This document shows, one piece after another, positions 8,292 through 16,953 of a DNA stretch of 64,000 nt. The DNA comes from Baekduia alba (GTDB taxonomy: Bacteria > Actinomycetota > Thermoleophilia > Solirubrobacterales > Solirubrobacteraceae): NCBI RefSeq assembly GCF_028416635.1, contig NZ_CP114013.1:3286001-3350000 (forward strand), in the 5' to 3' direction. The notes under the pieces were generated by a model, which saw only the letters and a program-made list of their open reading frames with translations, was not told where the DNA came from and searched no databases. Position 1 is the stretch's first letter; every line of letters begins with the position of its first letter. Both the position numbers and the translations under genes were made by a program.

Positions 8292-10295
8292 TCAGGTCCC
8301 CTTCACCTCGATCGCGGCGATCGTGTACTTCTGGCCGGTCGGCGCGCTCAGCCCGACGGTCTTGGCGCCCGCCGTCCCGACGTCGCCGTGGTATCCGCCG
8401 TACCCGGTGTAGCCGCCCGAGGAGAAGAAGTAGGACTCCTCCGTCAGCGCCCCGGCGGTCGTCCGCCAGGTGCGCGACGTGCCGCTGACCGCGTTCCAGT
8501 CGACCGACGCCACGACGACCGCCGAGTGGTTCTCGGTCGTGGTGAGGCCGAGCGACGGCCCGCCCGTCCCGCGCCCGATCGCCGAGGCGCCGATGCCGGA
8601 GCTGTTGCGGAGCTGCAGGACGTCGCCGCCCCACTCGTTGCTGCCCGCGGTGCGCGTGAACGTGACGGAGATCGTCGCGTTGCTGGGCACCACGGCCGTC
8701 CACACGTAGTTGGCGCCGTAGCCGGATGTGGTGTCGCTGCGCCGCAGCGTCCAGCTGAGCGAGCCGCCGGAGATCGCCTCGGTGATGCTCGCGTCGGCGG
8801 TCATCCCGTAGGCGACCAGGATGTCCCCGGCCTGGACCGAGAACGACGACGTGGACTTGGCCGTGCCGGTGGTCGTCGTCCAGGACGACACCTCGTGCTC
8901 GCCGACGAACGTCGGCGCGGTCGAGAACGTCCCGATCGTCCAGGTGACGCTCGCGGGCGTCGCGTCGGTGTTGGACGCCGCGTCGGTGGCGCGCACGTCG
9001 AACGTGTGCGAGCCGGCCGCGAGCGAGGTGTAGGACTTGGGCGATGTGCACGTCGACCACGAGCCGCCGTCGAGTCGGCACTCGAACGTGGAGCCGGACT
9101 CGGTCGCCGCGAACGTGAAGCTCGCGCTCGTCGACGACACCTTGCCGTTGGTCCCGCCGGTGATCGTCGTGTCGGGCGGCGTTGTGTCGGCCGGCGGCGG
9201 GCCGCAGCCGGTGATGCCCATGTCCTCGCTATCGGACGCCGCGAGGTAGCCGGCCGACGAGGACATCAGGCGGTAGGCGCAGCGGCCGGCGGCGACGTTG
9301 GCGAACGTCGGCGTCCCGGAGATCGTGTGCGCGCCGACGCCGCCGCCCGGGACCAGGTTGTAGTCCCGCGTCACGTTGCCGCTCGGGGCGGTACCGATGT
9401 ACACGTCGTCGGTCAGGACGTTGTCGGTGACGGTCACGTCGTCGGGATCGTCGTCGTCGTGGTCGGGCGTGACCGCGATCGTCCAGTCGCCGACGATCGT
9501 GTTGTGGCGGATGACGTCGCCGACGCCGCCGCCGTCGACCACTGCCCAGGCGTAGCCGTCGGCGACCATGACGTTGTTGGTCCAGGTGAACGGCGAGCCG
9601 GCGCCGTCGGGAGACATAAGGCCGGTCGAGTTGTCGTGGAAGTAGTTGGAGTCGACGGTGACGTCCGAGGACCCGTAGAACTGGATCGGGTCGCTGTGCG
9701 CCCCGCAGGACCCCTGCTGGATGCCCTCGAACTCGTTGCCCTGGATCAGGACGTCGTCGGAGCCGCCGCCGAGGAAGATGCCGTCCGAGCAGCCGGCATT
9801 GCCGCCGAAGTGGCTGTTCTCGACGGTCACGCCGTGCGCGTCGATGATCGACAGCCGGCCCTCCCAGGTCGCCTCGCCGAGGTCGTCGAGCACGACGTCG
9901 TCCAGCGTGATGTCGGTCGCCCCGTTGTAGAGCGCGATCGGGGCGGTGAGCGTCGAGTGCTCGATCGTGATGTGGTCGGAGCCGTTGACCAGCCAGCCGC
10001 CGAGGTCCGTGAAGCCGTCGAACGTGATGTGAGACGCCGTGTCGTCGAGGTCCAGCGACAGCGCCGGGGTGTCGCCGGGCTCGGGGCGGACGGTCACGGT
10101 GGAGGACTTGGTCGCTCCCGTGAAGCCGGTGTAGTCGCCGTCGGCGAGATAGATCGTGTCGCCGCCGGAGGCCGAGGCGAAGATGGATGCGAACGTCGAG
10201 TCGGTCGCGTGATAGGTCGTGGCCGAGGCCACGCCGGGCAGCAGCGCGGCCACGACGAGCGCGCCGAGAAAGGCTTTCAAACCTGTTGGTGTCAT
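8292..10295 (-). CDS. Secreted right-handed beta-helix protein with Ig-like domain
   Basis: The 667-residue protein starts with a Sec signal peptide (AFLGALVVAALLPGVASA, cut near Ala26). Residues ~30-350 are short repeated strands with SDHITIEHS, HGVTVENSHFGG and SDVTVDSNYFHDN turns, a parallel beta-helix as in polysaccharide lyases. About residues 370-460 form an actinobacterial Ig-like module (PPDTTITGG ... FECRLDGGSWSTC). The last ~200 residues are a Ser/Thr/Gly-rich beta domain of unknown type. It has no anchoring motif, so it is probably released or wall-associated. A carbohydrate-binding or lyase role is inference; no catalytic site is identified. Confidence 0.75.
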   Translation of the reverse strand: MTPTGLKAFLGALVVAALLPGVASATTYHATDSTFASIFASASGGDTIYLADGDYTGFTGATKSSTVTVRPEPGDTPALSLDLDDTASHITFDGFTDLGGWLVNGSDHITIEHSTLTAPIALYNGATDITLDDVVLDDLGEATWEGRLSIIDAHGVTVENSHFGGNAGCSDGIFLGGGSDDVLIQGNEFEGIQQGSCGAHSDPIQFYGSSDVTVDSNYFHDNSTGLMSPDGAGSPFTWTNNVMVADGYAWAVVDGGGVGDVIRHNTIVGDWTIAVTPDHDDDDPDDVTVTDNVLTDDVYIGTAPSGNVTRDYNLVPGGGVGAHTISGTPTFANVAAGRCAYRLMSSSAGYLAASDSEDMGITGCGPPPADTTPPDTTITGGTNGKVSSTSASFTFAATESGSTFECRLDGGSWSTCTSPKSYTSLAAGSHTFDVRATDAASNTDATPASVTWTIGTFSTAPTFVGEHEVSSWTTTTGTAKSTSSFSVQAGDILVAYGMTADASITEAISGGSLSWTLRRSDTTSGYGANYVWTAVVPSNATISVTFTRTAGSNEWGGDVLQLRNSSGIGASAIGRGTGGPSLGLTTTENHSAVVVASVDWNAVSGTSRTWRTTAGALTEESYFFSSGGYTGYGGYHGDVGTAGAKTVGLSAPTGQKYTIAAIEVKGT

Positions 10296-10339
10296 AGTGA
10301 CAACGTCTCACTGACGAGCGCCGTCGCGCAACCTAAAGG

Positions 10340-10359
10340 GACCTGCCAATCGGCAGGTC
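10340..10359 (-). terminator. Hairpin downstream of the SRPBCC gene
   Basis: GACCTGCC and GGCAGGTC form a perfect 8-bp stem with a 4-nt loop, just after the SRPBCC stop and before the beta-helix gene on the same strand. Only a weak T run (CCCTTT) follows. It is a plausible intrinsic terminator and could also be an operator dyad. Confidence 0.45.
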
Positions 10360-10388
10360 TCTGGCCTTCTGGGGAGCGTCGGCGCTGG

Positions 10389-10838
10389 TTACGCCGGCAG
10401 CTGCTCCGCCAGGCGCTCCATCGCCTTCGCGTTGCCGCGCTTGAGGATCCCGCGCACGAGCGGTGCCATCAGGCGGTCGGCGATCGGCGCCTCGCGCCAG
10501 GCGTAGGTGAAGGAGACGCGGGTGCCGCCGCTGGGCAGCTCGGCCAGCTCGTAGGTGCCGCTGGCCTGGCGCTTGCCGCCGGCAGAGACGTTGTGCTCGA
10601 CGATCTTCGAGGGTGCGACCGCGTCGACGACCTCGATGGCGACGGGTTCCTTGCGGCCGCCGACCTTGGAGTTGACGTCGGCCTTGCTGCCGACACCGCG
10701 CGGCGGACCCGAGTAGGACCAGTCGACGAGCATGTGGTTGGTGAACGGCTCGTGGTTGGCCATGACGTCGAGGTAGTCGTACACCTTGGTGCGCGGCTGG
10801 GGAACCTCGATCGAGACGGTGATGGGCTTGGGGGTCAT
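10389..10838 (-). CDS. SRPBCC/START-fold protein (polyketide cyclase-like)
   Basis: The 149-residue protein has the SRPBCC pattern: an N-terminal strand (ITVSIEVPQPRTKVYDYLDV), a middle sheet ending GTYELAELPSGGTRVSFTYAW, and a long C-terminal helix (GILKRGNAKAMERLAEQL). These proteins bind hydrophobic ligands in a helix-grip cavity and range from cyclases to simple carriers. The ATG at 10838 is chosen over a GTG 9 nt upstream because the latter lies inside the dyad shared with the divergent TetR gene. Control by that TetR regulator is likely (inference). No catalytic residues can be named. Confidence 0.75.
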   Translation of the reverse strand: MTPKPITVSIEVPQPRTKVYDYLDVMANHEPFTNHMLVDWSYSGPPRGVGSKADVNSKVGGRKEPVAIEVVDAVAPSKIVEHNVSAGGKRQASGTYELAELPSGGTRVSFTYAWREAPIADRLMAPLVRGILKRGNAKAMERLAEQLPA

Positions 10839-10853
10839 GTACCACACGGTACA
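10838..10853. promoter_or_regulatory. Dyad operator candidate for the TetR regulator
   Basis: TGTACC-ACAC-GGTACA is a perfect 6-bp-arm dyad in the 23-bp space between the divergent SRPBCC and tetR genes. It overlaps a TACACT hexamer (10850-10855) positioned as the tetR -10. Repressor bound here would block both genes. Confidence 0.5.
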
Positions 10854-10861
10854 CTACGTCC

Positions 10862-11443
10862 GTGCCCCGCAGCAACCCGCGCGCTCAGCTGCTCGAGAGC
10901 GCCATCACCTACATCTCCGAGCGCGGGATCAGCGACCTCTCGCTCCGCGAGCTGGCCAGCGCGATCGGGACGAGCCACCGCATGCTCATCCATCACTTCG
11001 GGTCCAAGGCGCAGCTCTGGGTCGCGGTCGTCCGCGCCGTCGAGGAGCGCCAGCGCGCAGGCCTCCCGGACCTCCTGCCCGATCCGGCCGCCGACCCCGC
11101 CACCGCGATGCGCGCATGGTGGAAGCACATCTCCGACCCGAGCCTGTGGGCCAACGAGCGGCTGTTCTTCGAGCTCTACGGCCAGGCGCTCCAGGGCCGC
11201 CCCGGCACCGAGGCGTTCCTCGACGGCATCGTCGACAGCTGGCTCGACACCATCACTGACATCAACATCGCCACCGGCATGGACCCCGCCACCGCCCGCG
11301 CCAACAGCCGCCTCGGCATCGCCGTGACCCGCGGCCTCCTCCTCGACCTCCTCGCCACCAAGGACCATGCCTCGGTCGACGCGGCGATGGAGGTCTGGAT
11401 CGCGCTGAACGTCGGGCCCGGGGACGCCGGCGGGGATCACTGA
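10862..11443 (+). CDS. TetR/AcrR-family transcriptional regulator
   Basis: The 193-residue protein has an N-terminal TetR helix-turn-helix (LLESAITYISERGISDLSLR, then ELASAIGTSHRMLIHHFGSK) and a mostly helical ligand-binding C-terminal domain. The GTG start at 10862 lies 6 nt after a TACACT -10-like hexamer, consistent with a leaderless message. It diverges from the SRPBCC gene across a 16-bp dyad, so autoregulation plus control of that gene is the simplest reading. The ligand is unknown. The 118-bp gap that follows (11444-11561) shows nothing recognisable. Confidence 0.88.
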   Translation: MPRSNPRAQLLESAITYISERGISDLSLRELASAIGTSHRMLIHHFGSKAQLWVAVVRAVEERQRAGLPDLLPDPAADPATAMRAWWKHISDPSLWANERLFFELYGQALQGRPGTEAFLDGIVDSWLDTITDINIATGMDPATARANSRLGIAVTRGLLLDLLATKDHASVDAAMEVWIALNVGPGDAGGDH

Positions 11444-11561
11444 GCGGCGGCAGCGCCGGGGTCGACGACGCGCCGGTAGCGACAACGGTCGCGGCCAACG
11501 GCGGTCGCGCCGCCGGCCGCCATCGAGGCGCGTCAACCGAGGGCGGCGCGGGCGGACACCC

Positions 11562-12806
11562 TCAGCGCCCTACCAGCCGCACCGGCAGCGACTTGTAGGT
11601 CCGGATCATCAGCGTCGGGTGCAGCGTGCCGCCGTCGCCGTCCACCTCGATCCGACGCCATCGCTCGGCTGCCCGCTCCAGCACCTCGCGGGCCTCGAGC
11701 CGGGCGACGTGCGCGCCGAGGCAGGTGTGCACGCCGCCGCCGAAGGCCACGTGGCGGTTCGGCGTCCGCCCCACGTCGAACCGGTCGGGCTCGGGGAAGG
11801 CCGCCGGATCGCGGTTGGCGACCAGCACCGCGCACTGCACGACGTCGCCGGCCCGGAGCGATCGGCCGTGCAGTGTGAAGTCCTCCAACACGACCCGCCC
11901 CATCGTCAACGCGGGTGATACGAAGCGCAGCGCCTCCTCGACCGCGCTCGTCACCAACGAAGGATCCGCGGCCACGCGGTCCCACTCCCCTGGGAACGCG
12001 GCGAACGCCTCGATCATCCCGGACAGCAGCGTCTGCGTCGTCGACGTCCCCGCCGCCAGCGACTCCATCGCCTGCGTCAGGACGTCGTCCCACGACAGCA
12101 CGCCGTCGCGGTGCGCCCGCAGCAGCCACGAGAGCAGGTCGTCGCCGGTCGCGCCCGCGTCCAGGCGCGCCACCGCCAGCTCCTCCAGGTACGTCACCAG
12201 CCCGAGCATCGCCGCCTGCCCCCGCGCCAGGTCCTCCGCCGCGACGATGGCCGGGTCGAGCAGGACGTCGATCGCGACCGTGTCCTGGTGCAGCAGCGCG
12301 AGCAACATGTCCATGTCGTCGTGCGGCAGGTCGAACAGCGCCATGAACACGCGTGCCGGCAGCGGCTGCGCGACCGCCGCGACCCAGTCGACCTCCCCGT
12401 CGTCGGGCAGCGCCGCCAGCAGCGCCGCGGCCTCGCGCGCCACCAGCTCACCCATCGACGCCTCGACGGCGCCCCGCGTGAACGGCTTCGTGAACGCGCC
12501 CCGCACGCGCCGGTGGTCGGCCGCCGGCAGGTTGATCAGCAACCCCTCCTGGAACCGCTCCAGCGCGCTGCCCGCACCGAACGGCCGCGCCTCGTCGTAG
12601 CCGCGCACCGCGTGCAGGTCGGTCCCCAGCCGCACGCGGTCCTTCAACAACACGGCGACGTCGTCGTACCGCGTCACGAACCAGAACCCGTCCCGCAGCC
12701 GGCACACCGGGTCGTCCTCGCGCAGGCCGGAGAACGCCCCATGCAGGCGCCGGGGCAGCCCGGGGTCGCGGAAGTCGACCCCGGGCCGCGCACCGACACC
12801 GGCCAT
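11562..12806 (-). CDS. Cytochrome P450
   Basis: The 414-residue soluble bacterial P450 has the heme-binding loop FGGGVHTCLGAHVARLE (Cys ligand), the I-helix motif AAGTSTTQTL, and a K-helix EEALRFV (ExxR). Length is normal for bacterial class I P450s, and no ferredoxin or reductase is adjacent. Its ATG overlaps the stop of the binding-protein gene by one base (TAATG). It is therefore the last gene of the seven-gene operon that starts at 18967, and it probably hydroxylates the imported compound or a product of it (inference). Confidence 0.92.
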   Translation of the reverse strand: MAGVGARPGVDFRDPGLPRRLHGAFSGLREDDPVCRLRDGFWFVTRYDDVAVLLKDRVRLGTDLHAVRGYDEARPFGAGSALERFQEGLLINLPAADHRRVRGAFTKPFTRGAVEASMGELVAREAAALLAALPDDGEVDWVAAVAQPLPARVFMALFDLPHDDMDMLLALLHQDTVAIDVLLDPAIVAAEDLARGQAAMLGLVTYLEELAVARLDAGATGDDLLSWLLRAHRDGVLSWDDVLTQAMESLAAGTSTTQTLLSGMIEAFAAFPGEWDRVAADPSLVTSAVEEALRFVSPALTMGRVVLEDFTLHGRSLRAGDVVQCAVLVANRDPAAFPEPDRFDVGRTPNRHVAFGGGVHTCLGAHVARLEAREVLERAAERWRRIEVDGDGGTLHPTLMIRTYKSLPVRLVGR

Positions 12807-13993
12807 TACAGGCCGATGCCCTGCTTGATGAACGCGTTCGTGAACAGGTCCGCCGGCTTCAGCCCGGCGGCGACCGTGATGTGGTTCTTCGCGTAGATCG
12901 GCGACACGATGCTGAGCATCTTCGCGACCTTCGCCTCGTCGATGTCGCCGAGCGTGTCGTCGTCACCGTTGTTGATGATCTTGTTGTCGACCTGCGCCTT
13001 GGCGGCGTAGTCGGCGAGCGCCGCCGGGTAGACCCAGCCGTTGTTGTACTCCTCGGCGGCCTTGACGATGATCCCGTTCGCCGTCGCCGGGTCCTTGGCG
13101 TAGTCGACCTGCGCTTGCTGGACGATCGGGATCAGCTTCTTCAGGCACGGCGTGTCCTTGGCCAGGTCGCCCTTGCGCACGGCCAGCGTCTCGCCGTAGT
13201 TGGGATAGCCGGACTGCTCGATCGAGAGCGTCGACACCGGCTTCATCCACGGCTTGACCTGGTGCTCGTACTGCCACGGCTCCGCCGTGATGAAGCCCTG
13301 CTGGACGAGCTTGCCGCCCGAGGACACGAACCGCGCCGGCTTGCCGTCGTAGGACGAGTCGACCTGCGACTTCTTCAGGATCCCCGAGCCCGTCAGGTAG
13401 TCCATGTACACGTTGGACTTGAAGTACAGGACCTTGGTGTCGGTCTTGCCGATGTCGGCGATCGTCTTGAAGTCGTGGCTCTTCGGATCGAAGATCAGGA
13501 CCTGCGCCCAGTGCTCGCGCGGCGCCATGACCGACACCGTCGGGAGCTTCTTGGAGTTTTGGATCGACTCGTCGGTGTTGACGTAGCCCAACATGATGGA
13601 CTTGTCGACGTACATCTGCTGCGTCGGGCTCTGGAACCCGGTCGCCGGCCCGCCGGCGCGGATCTCGACCTTGACGCCGGTGTCCTTGCCCTGGGCCATG
13701 AGCGGCGCGGTGTAGCGCTTCTTGCCCTTGTCGTACGTGCCGCCGGGTGCCGCGATGGCGTAGGCCTCGGAGTGGTCGGACTCCGGGTTCCAGTCGGTCT
13801 GGATGACGACCGTGGACGGGCAGACGTCCTTGAGGCTCGTCGCGCCGTCGGTCGACGCGGCGGGCGCCGCGGCGGCCGTCGTCGTCGCCGACGAGGACGA
13901 GTTGCTGTCGTCGTCGCTGCCGCATCCTGCGGCGACCAGCGCCGTGGCGCCGAGCGCGATCAACAGCGCGGGGATTCGAGAGGACCTGATCAT
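12806..13993 (-). CDS. ABC transporter substrate-binding lipoprotein (NMT1/THI5-like)
   Basis: The 395-residue protein begins with a lipoprotein signal (PALLIALGATALVAAGCGSD, lipobox Cys at ~24). A Ser/Thr/Ala linker follows and then a periplasmic-binding-type domain of the nitrate/taurine/thiamine-precursor class. ATG 13993 is preferred to 14002 because GGAG lies 5 nt before it. The adjacent permease and ATPase make a complete importer. Nearby deaminase and monooxygenase genes suggest an N-heterocycle or similar small organic molecule as cargo (inference); residues fixing specificity cannot be read. Confidence 0.85.
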   Translation of the reverse strand: MIRSSRIPALLIALGATALVAAGCGSDDDSNSSSSATTTAAAAPAASTDGATSLKDVCPSTVVIQTDWNPESDHSEAYAIAAPGGTYDKGKKRYTAPLMAQGKDTGVKVEIRAGGPATGFQSPTQQMYVDKSIMLGYVNTDESIQNSKKLPTVSVMAPREHWAQVLIFDPKSHDFKTIADIGKTDTKVLYFKSNVYMDYLTGSGILKKSQVDSSYDGKPARFVSSGGKLVQQGFITAEPWQYEHQVKPWMKPVSTLSIEQSGYPNYGETLAVRKGDLAKDTPCLKKLIPIVQQAQVDYAKDPATANGIIVKAAEEYNNGWVYPAALADYAAKAQVDNKIINNGDDDTLGDIDEAKVAKMLSIVSPIYAKNHITVAAGLKPADLFTNAFIKQGIGL

Positions 13994-14021
13994 GGGCTCC
14001 ATTCCATGGTGTGTGTGCGTG

Positions 14022-14924
14022 TCAACGGGGTGCGCGTGTTGCCGTGTGCCAGCGGCCGACGACGCGGCGCTCCAGCCACGTGACGGCCAGGAACACGACG
14101 ATCCCCAGCAAGGACGACAAGATGACCGCCGCGTACAGGCGCTCGGACTCGAGCTCCGACGCGTAGGTGTTCATCAACACGCCGATGCCCGGCGTGCCCT
14201 GCTGGAAGAAGAAGTCGCCGACGACGGCGCCGATGACCGAGGCGCCCGCGGCGATCCGCAGCCCGGTGAAGATCGCGGGCATCGCGGCCGGCAGCTGCAG
14301 CTTGACCAGGCGCGTGATCCGCCCACCCTTGTGCAGGCTGAACAGGTCATGGTGGCCCTGGTCGACCGAGAGCAGGCCGAACAGGGTGTTGGTGATGACC
14401 GGGAACAGCGCGATCAGCACGACGACCAGCACGCGGCTGGAGAAGTCATAGCCCAACGTGAAGCCGATAAGCGGCACGATCGCCAGGACCGGGATCGTCT
14501 GGAGCACGACCGCGTACGGGTAGAGCGAGCGCTCCACCCACTTGGCCTGCGACATCGCGATCGCCGTGCTCATGCCGATGACGATCGACAGCGCGAGCCC
14601 CACCATCGCCGCCTTCGCGGTCAGCCACAGGCCGGTGAACAGCTCGGCGCGGTTGTGGGCGTCCAGGAACGCGACGTCCACCACGGCCCACGGCGCCGGC
14701 AGCAGGAACTGCTTGTCCTCGGCCAGGATGACCTGGCTGACGAGGATCCAGGCGCCCAGCACCACCAGGAACACCAGCAGCGGCGGGATCACGACGGCGA
14801 GCATCGACGTCCCGCGCTCGCGCAGCGCCAGGCGCCCGCCGGCGCCGCCCATCGCGGTCGGCGCGGCCTCGGCCTCGGCGGCCGCGTCGGCGCCCGGAGA
14901 GCCCTGGACCGGCATGGCGCTCAT
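14022..14924 (-). CDS. ABC transporter permease (SsuC/TauC-type)
   Basis: The 300-residue membrane protein has about six hydrophobic segments after a ~45-residue polar N-terminus. The permease EAA-like loop region is GLRIAAGASVIGAVVGDFFF, typical of the nitrate/sulfonate/pyrimidine-precursor importers. The start ATG 14924 overlaps the ATPase stop (ATGA). A longer upstream reading of the frame only crosses the ATPase gene. It pairs with the ATPase upstream and the binding lipoprotein 28 nt downstream. Confidence 0.88.
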   Translation of the reverse strand: MSAMPVQGSPGADAAAEAEAAPTAMGGAGGRLALRERGTSMLAVVIPPLLVFLVVLGAWILVSQVILAEDKQFLLPAPWAVVDVAFLDAHNRAELFTGLWLTAKAAMVGLALSIVIGMSTAIAMSQAKWVERSLYPYAVVLQTIPVLAIVPLIGFTLGYDFSSRVLVVVLIALFPVITNTLFGLLSVDQGHHDLFSLHKGGRITRLVKLQLPAAMPAIFTGLRIAAGASVIGAVVGDFFFQQGTPGIGVLMNTYASELESERLYAAVILSSLLGIVVFLAVTWLERRVVGRWHTATRAPR

Positions 14925-15694
14925 GCGTAGGCCCCCCGCAGCGCGGCCGAGACCCTGCCCGACAGCTCCGCGAACGCCGGGTCGAAGCGCAGCTCCGGGC
15001 GCCGCGGGTAGGCGAACGGGATGGCGAAGTCCCCGACGATCCGGCCCGGCCGCGCGCTCATCACCAGCACCCGGGTGGACAGGAACACGGCCTCGGCGAT
15101 CGAGTGCGTGATGAACAGGCCCGCGAAGCGCTCGCGCTCGAACAGCGCCAGCAGCTCGTCGTTGAGCCGCTCGCGCGTGATCTCGTCCAGCGCGCCGAAC
15201 GGCTCGTCGAACAGGAACGTCGAGGGCTGGAGCGTCAGCGCCCGCGCCAGCGACGCGCGCATCTTCATCCCGCCCGACAGCGACTTGGGGTACTTGTCCT
15301 CGAAGCCGGTCAGCCCCACCAGCTCGATCGCCCGGGCCGCGGCGGCCCGCCGCTCGGCGCGCGACATCCCCTCCAGCTCGCCCAGCAGCTCGACGTTGCC
15401 GCGGACGGTGCGCCACGGCAGCAGCGTCGCGTCCTGGAAGACGTAGCCGAGGTTGCCGGGCCCGAGCGCGACCGACCCGCCGGTCGCGTCCAGCAGGCCG
15501 GCGGTGATCTTCAACAGCGTGGACTTGCCACAGCCCGACGGCCCGACGATCGAGACGAACTCGCCGGGGGCGACGGAGAACGACGCCTCCTGGACCGCCT
15601 GGGTGCCGTCGGCGAACCGCATCGCGACGGCGTCGAAGGTGAGGCCGGGCGCGGTCGCGGAGCCGGGTGGCGCGGTGATGGTCTGCGTGCTCAT
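14921..15694 (-). CDS. ABC transporter ATP-binding protein (SsuB/TauB-type)
   Basis: The 257-residue ATPase has Walker A (GPSGCGKST), Q-loop (VFQDATLLPW), the signature LSGGMKMR, Walker B with the following acidic pair (TFLFDEPFGALDE) and the H-loop (FITHSIAE). The sequence is of the sulfonate/nitrate/taurine importer subfamily. Its start overlaps the stop of the upstream deaminase gene, and its stop overlaps the permease start (both ATGA). This supports a single co-translated operon. Confidence 0.93.
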   Translation of the reverse strand: MSTQTITAPPGSATAPGLTFDAVAMRFADGTQAVQEASFSVAPGEFVSIVGPSGCGKSTLLKITAGLLDATGGSVALGPGNLGYVFQDATLLPWRTVRGNVELLGELEGMSRAERRAAAARAIELVGLTGFEDKYPKSLSGGMKMRASLARALTLQPSTFLFDEPFGALDEITRERLNDELLALFERERFAGLFITHSIAEAVFLSTRVLVMSARPGRIVGDFAIPFAYPRRPELRFDPAFAELSGRVSAALRGAYA

Positions 15695-16953
15695 GAGGTG
15701 AGTGCTGGGACGGTGGACGAGGGCTCCAGCACGGTGCGCACCTCGGTGCGGGCGACGCAGCGGCCGGCGTGGATGACGAAGCGGTGCTCGGAGCCGCGCG
15801 CGATCGCGTCGGCCAGCGACGCGCCGTGCACGGCGAGGATCTCGGCGGGCGCGCCGGGCACGAGCGCGACGGCCGGCAGGCCCATCGCGGCGCGCGCGTC
15901 CGTGCTGACGCGCGCCCACGCCTCCTCGGGCGTGAGGTGCGCGGCCATGACCATCAGCGCGGCGGTCTCCAGCGGGTCGGAGCGCCCGACGCAGTTGAAG
16001 GGGTCGCGCACGTTGTCGGCGCCGGCGGCGACGGTGACGCCGGCGTCCAGCAGCGCGCGCACGGCGGTCAGCCCGCGCGGCGGCGCCGCGGCGACCTCGC
16101 GCGCCTGCAAGTACAGGTTGGTCTGCGGGAGCGCGACGACCGCGACGCCCGCGTCGGCCAGCTCGCGCGCGACGAGCGCCTGGACCTCCGGCGTCTGGAC
16201 GCCGAGCGAGACGCAGTGCGACGCGACCGCGCCGGCGACGAACCCGCGCTCGACGACCATGCGCGCGAGGTCGCGCACCGCGAGGGCGCGCGGGTCGAGC
16301 GTCTCGTCGGAGTGCAGGTCGATCGGCGTGCCGGCCAGCTCGGCGGCGTCCAGCGCCGCGGCGGTCGCGCCGACCGGGTCGGGGTCCAGGTGCGGGCAGC
16401 CGCCGGCGACGTCGGCGCCCGCGTCCAGGGCCGCGGCCAGCAGCTCGCGGTTCTCGGCGCCCTCGGGCCCGGTCAGCGGCGGCGAGATCAGCGCGACGAT
16501 CTGCAGCTGCGCGAGCTGCTGCTCGGCCAATTCCTCGCGCAGCGCGACGAGCGCGTGCAGGCCCCGCAGCCCGATGCCCGGCCCGACGTCGACGTGCGTC
16601 CGGATCGCGGTCGTGCCGTGGACGACCAGCTCGTGCGCGGCGGCGCGGGCGCGCCCGAGGATCTCGGCCTCGTCCAGCGTCGGCCGGTAGGCGTGCCAGG
16701 CGGCGATCGCGCCGACGAGGTCGCCGGCTGGGTTCGGCGCGGCGGCGGCGCTCAACGCCTTGTCCAGGTGCGCGTGCGGCTCGGCCGGCGCCGGCAGGAG
16801 CACCATGTCGAAGCACGCGACCACGGTGTCGGCGGGCGACGGCGTGACGTCGGCCTCCGCGTGCACGATCGCGCCGGTCGCCGCGTCGACCCGCACGTCC
16901 AGGCGCGCGCCGGCCGCGTCGACGCCCCCGCGCAGCAGCAACGTCGCGTTCAC
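15691..16953 (-). CDS. Cytosine-deaminase/AtzC-like amidohydrolase
   Basis: The 420-residue protein is of the CodA/AtzC branch of the amidohydrolase superfamily, which deaminates pyrimidines, triazines or related rings. Metal ligands are visible in EPHAHLDKAL (HxH), IDLHSDETLDP (His with acidic pair), VASHCVSLG (His) and AAGADNVRDPFN (Asp). The GADNVRD form is closer to AtzC than to CodA's GHDDV. The GTG start at 16953 is preceded by a strong GGAGGGG and overlaps the MetF-like gene's stop (GTGA). Operon position suggests it acts on the compound imported by the adjacent ABC system. Confidence 0.87.
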   Translation of the reverse strand: MNATLLLRGGVDAAGARLDVRVDAATGAIVHAEADVTPSPADTVVACFDMVLLPAPAEPHAHLDKALSAAAAPNPAGDLVGAIAAWHAYRPTLDEAEILGRARAAAHELVVHGTTAIRTHVDVGPGIGLRGLHALVALREELAEQQLAQLQIVALISPPLTGPEGAENRELLAAALDAGADVAGGCPHLDPDPVGATAAALDAAELAGTPIDLHSDETLDPRALAVRDLARMVVERGFVAGAVASHCVSLGVQTPEVQALVARELADAGVAVVALPQTNLYLQAREVAAAPPRGLTAVRALLDAGVTVAAGADNVRDPFNCVGRSDPLETAALMVMAAHLTPEEAWARVSTDARAAMGLPAVALVPGAPAEILAVHGASLADAIARGSEHRFVIHAGRCVARTEVRTVLEPSSTVPALTS

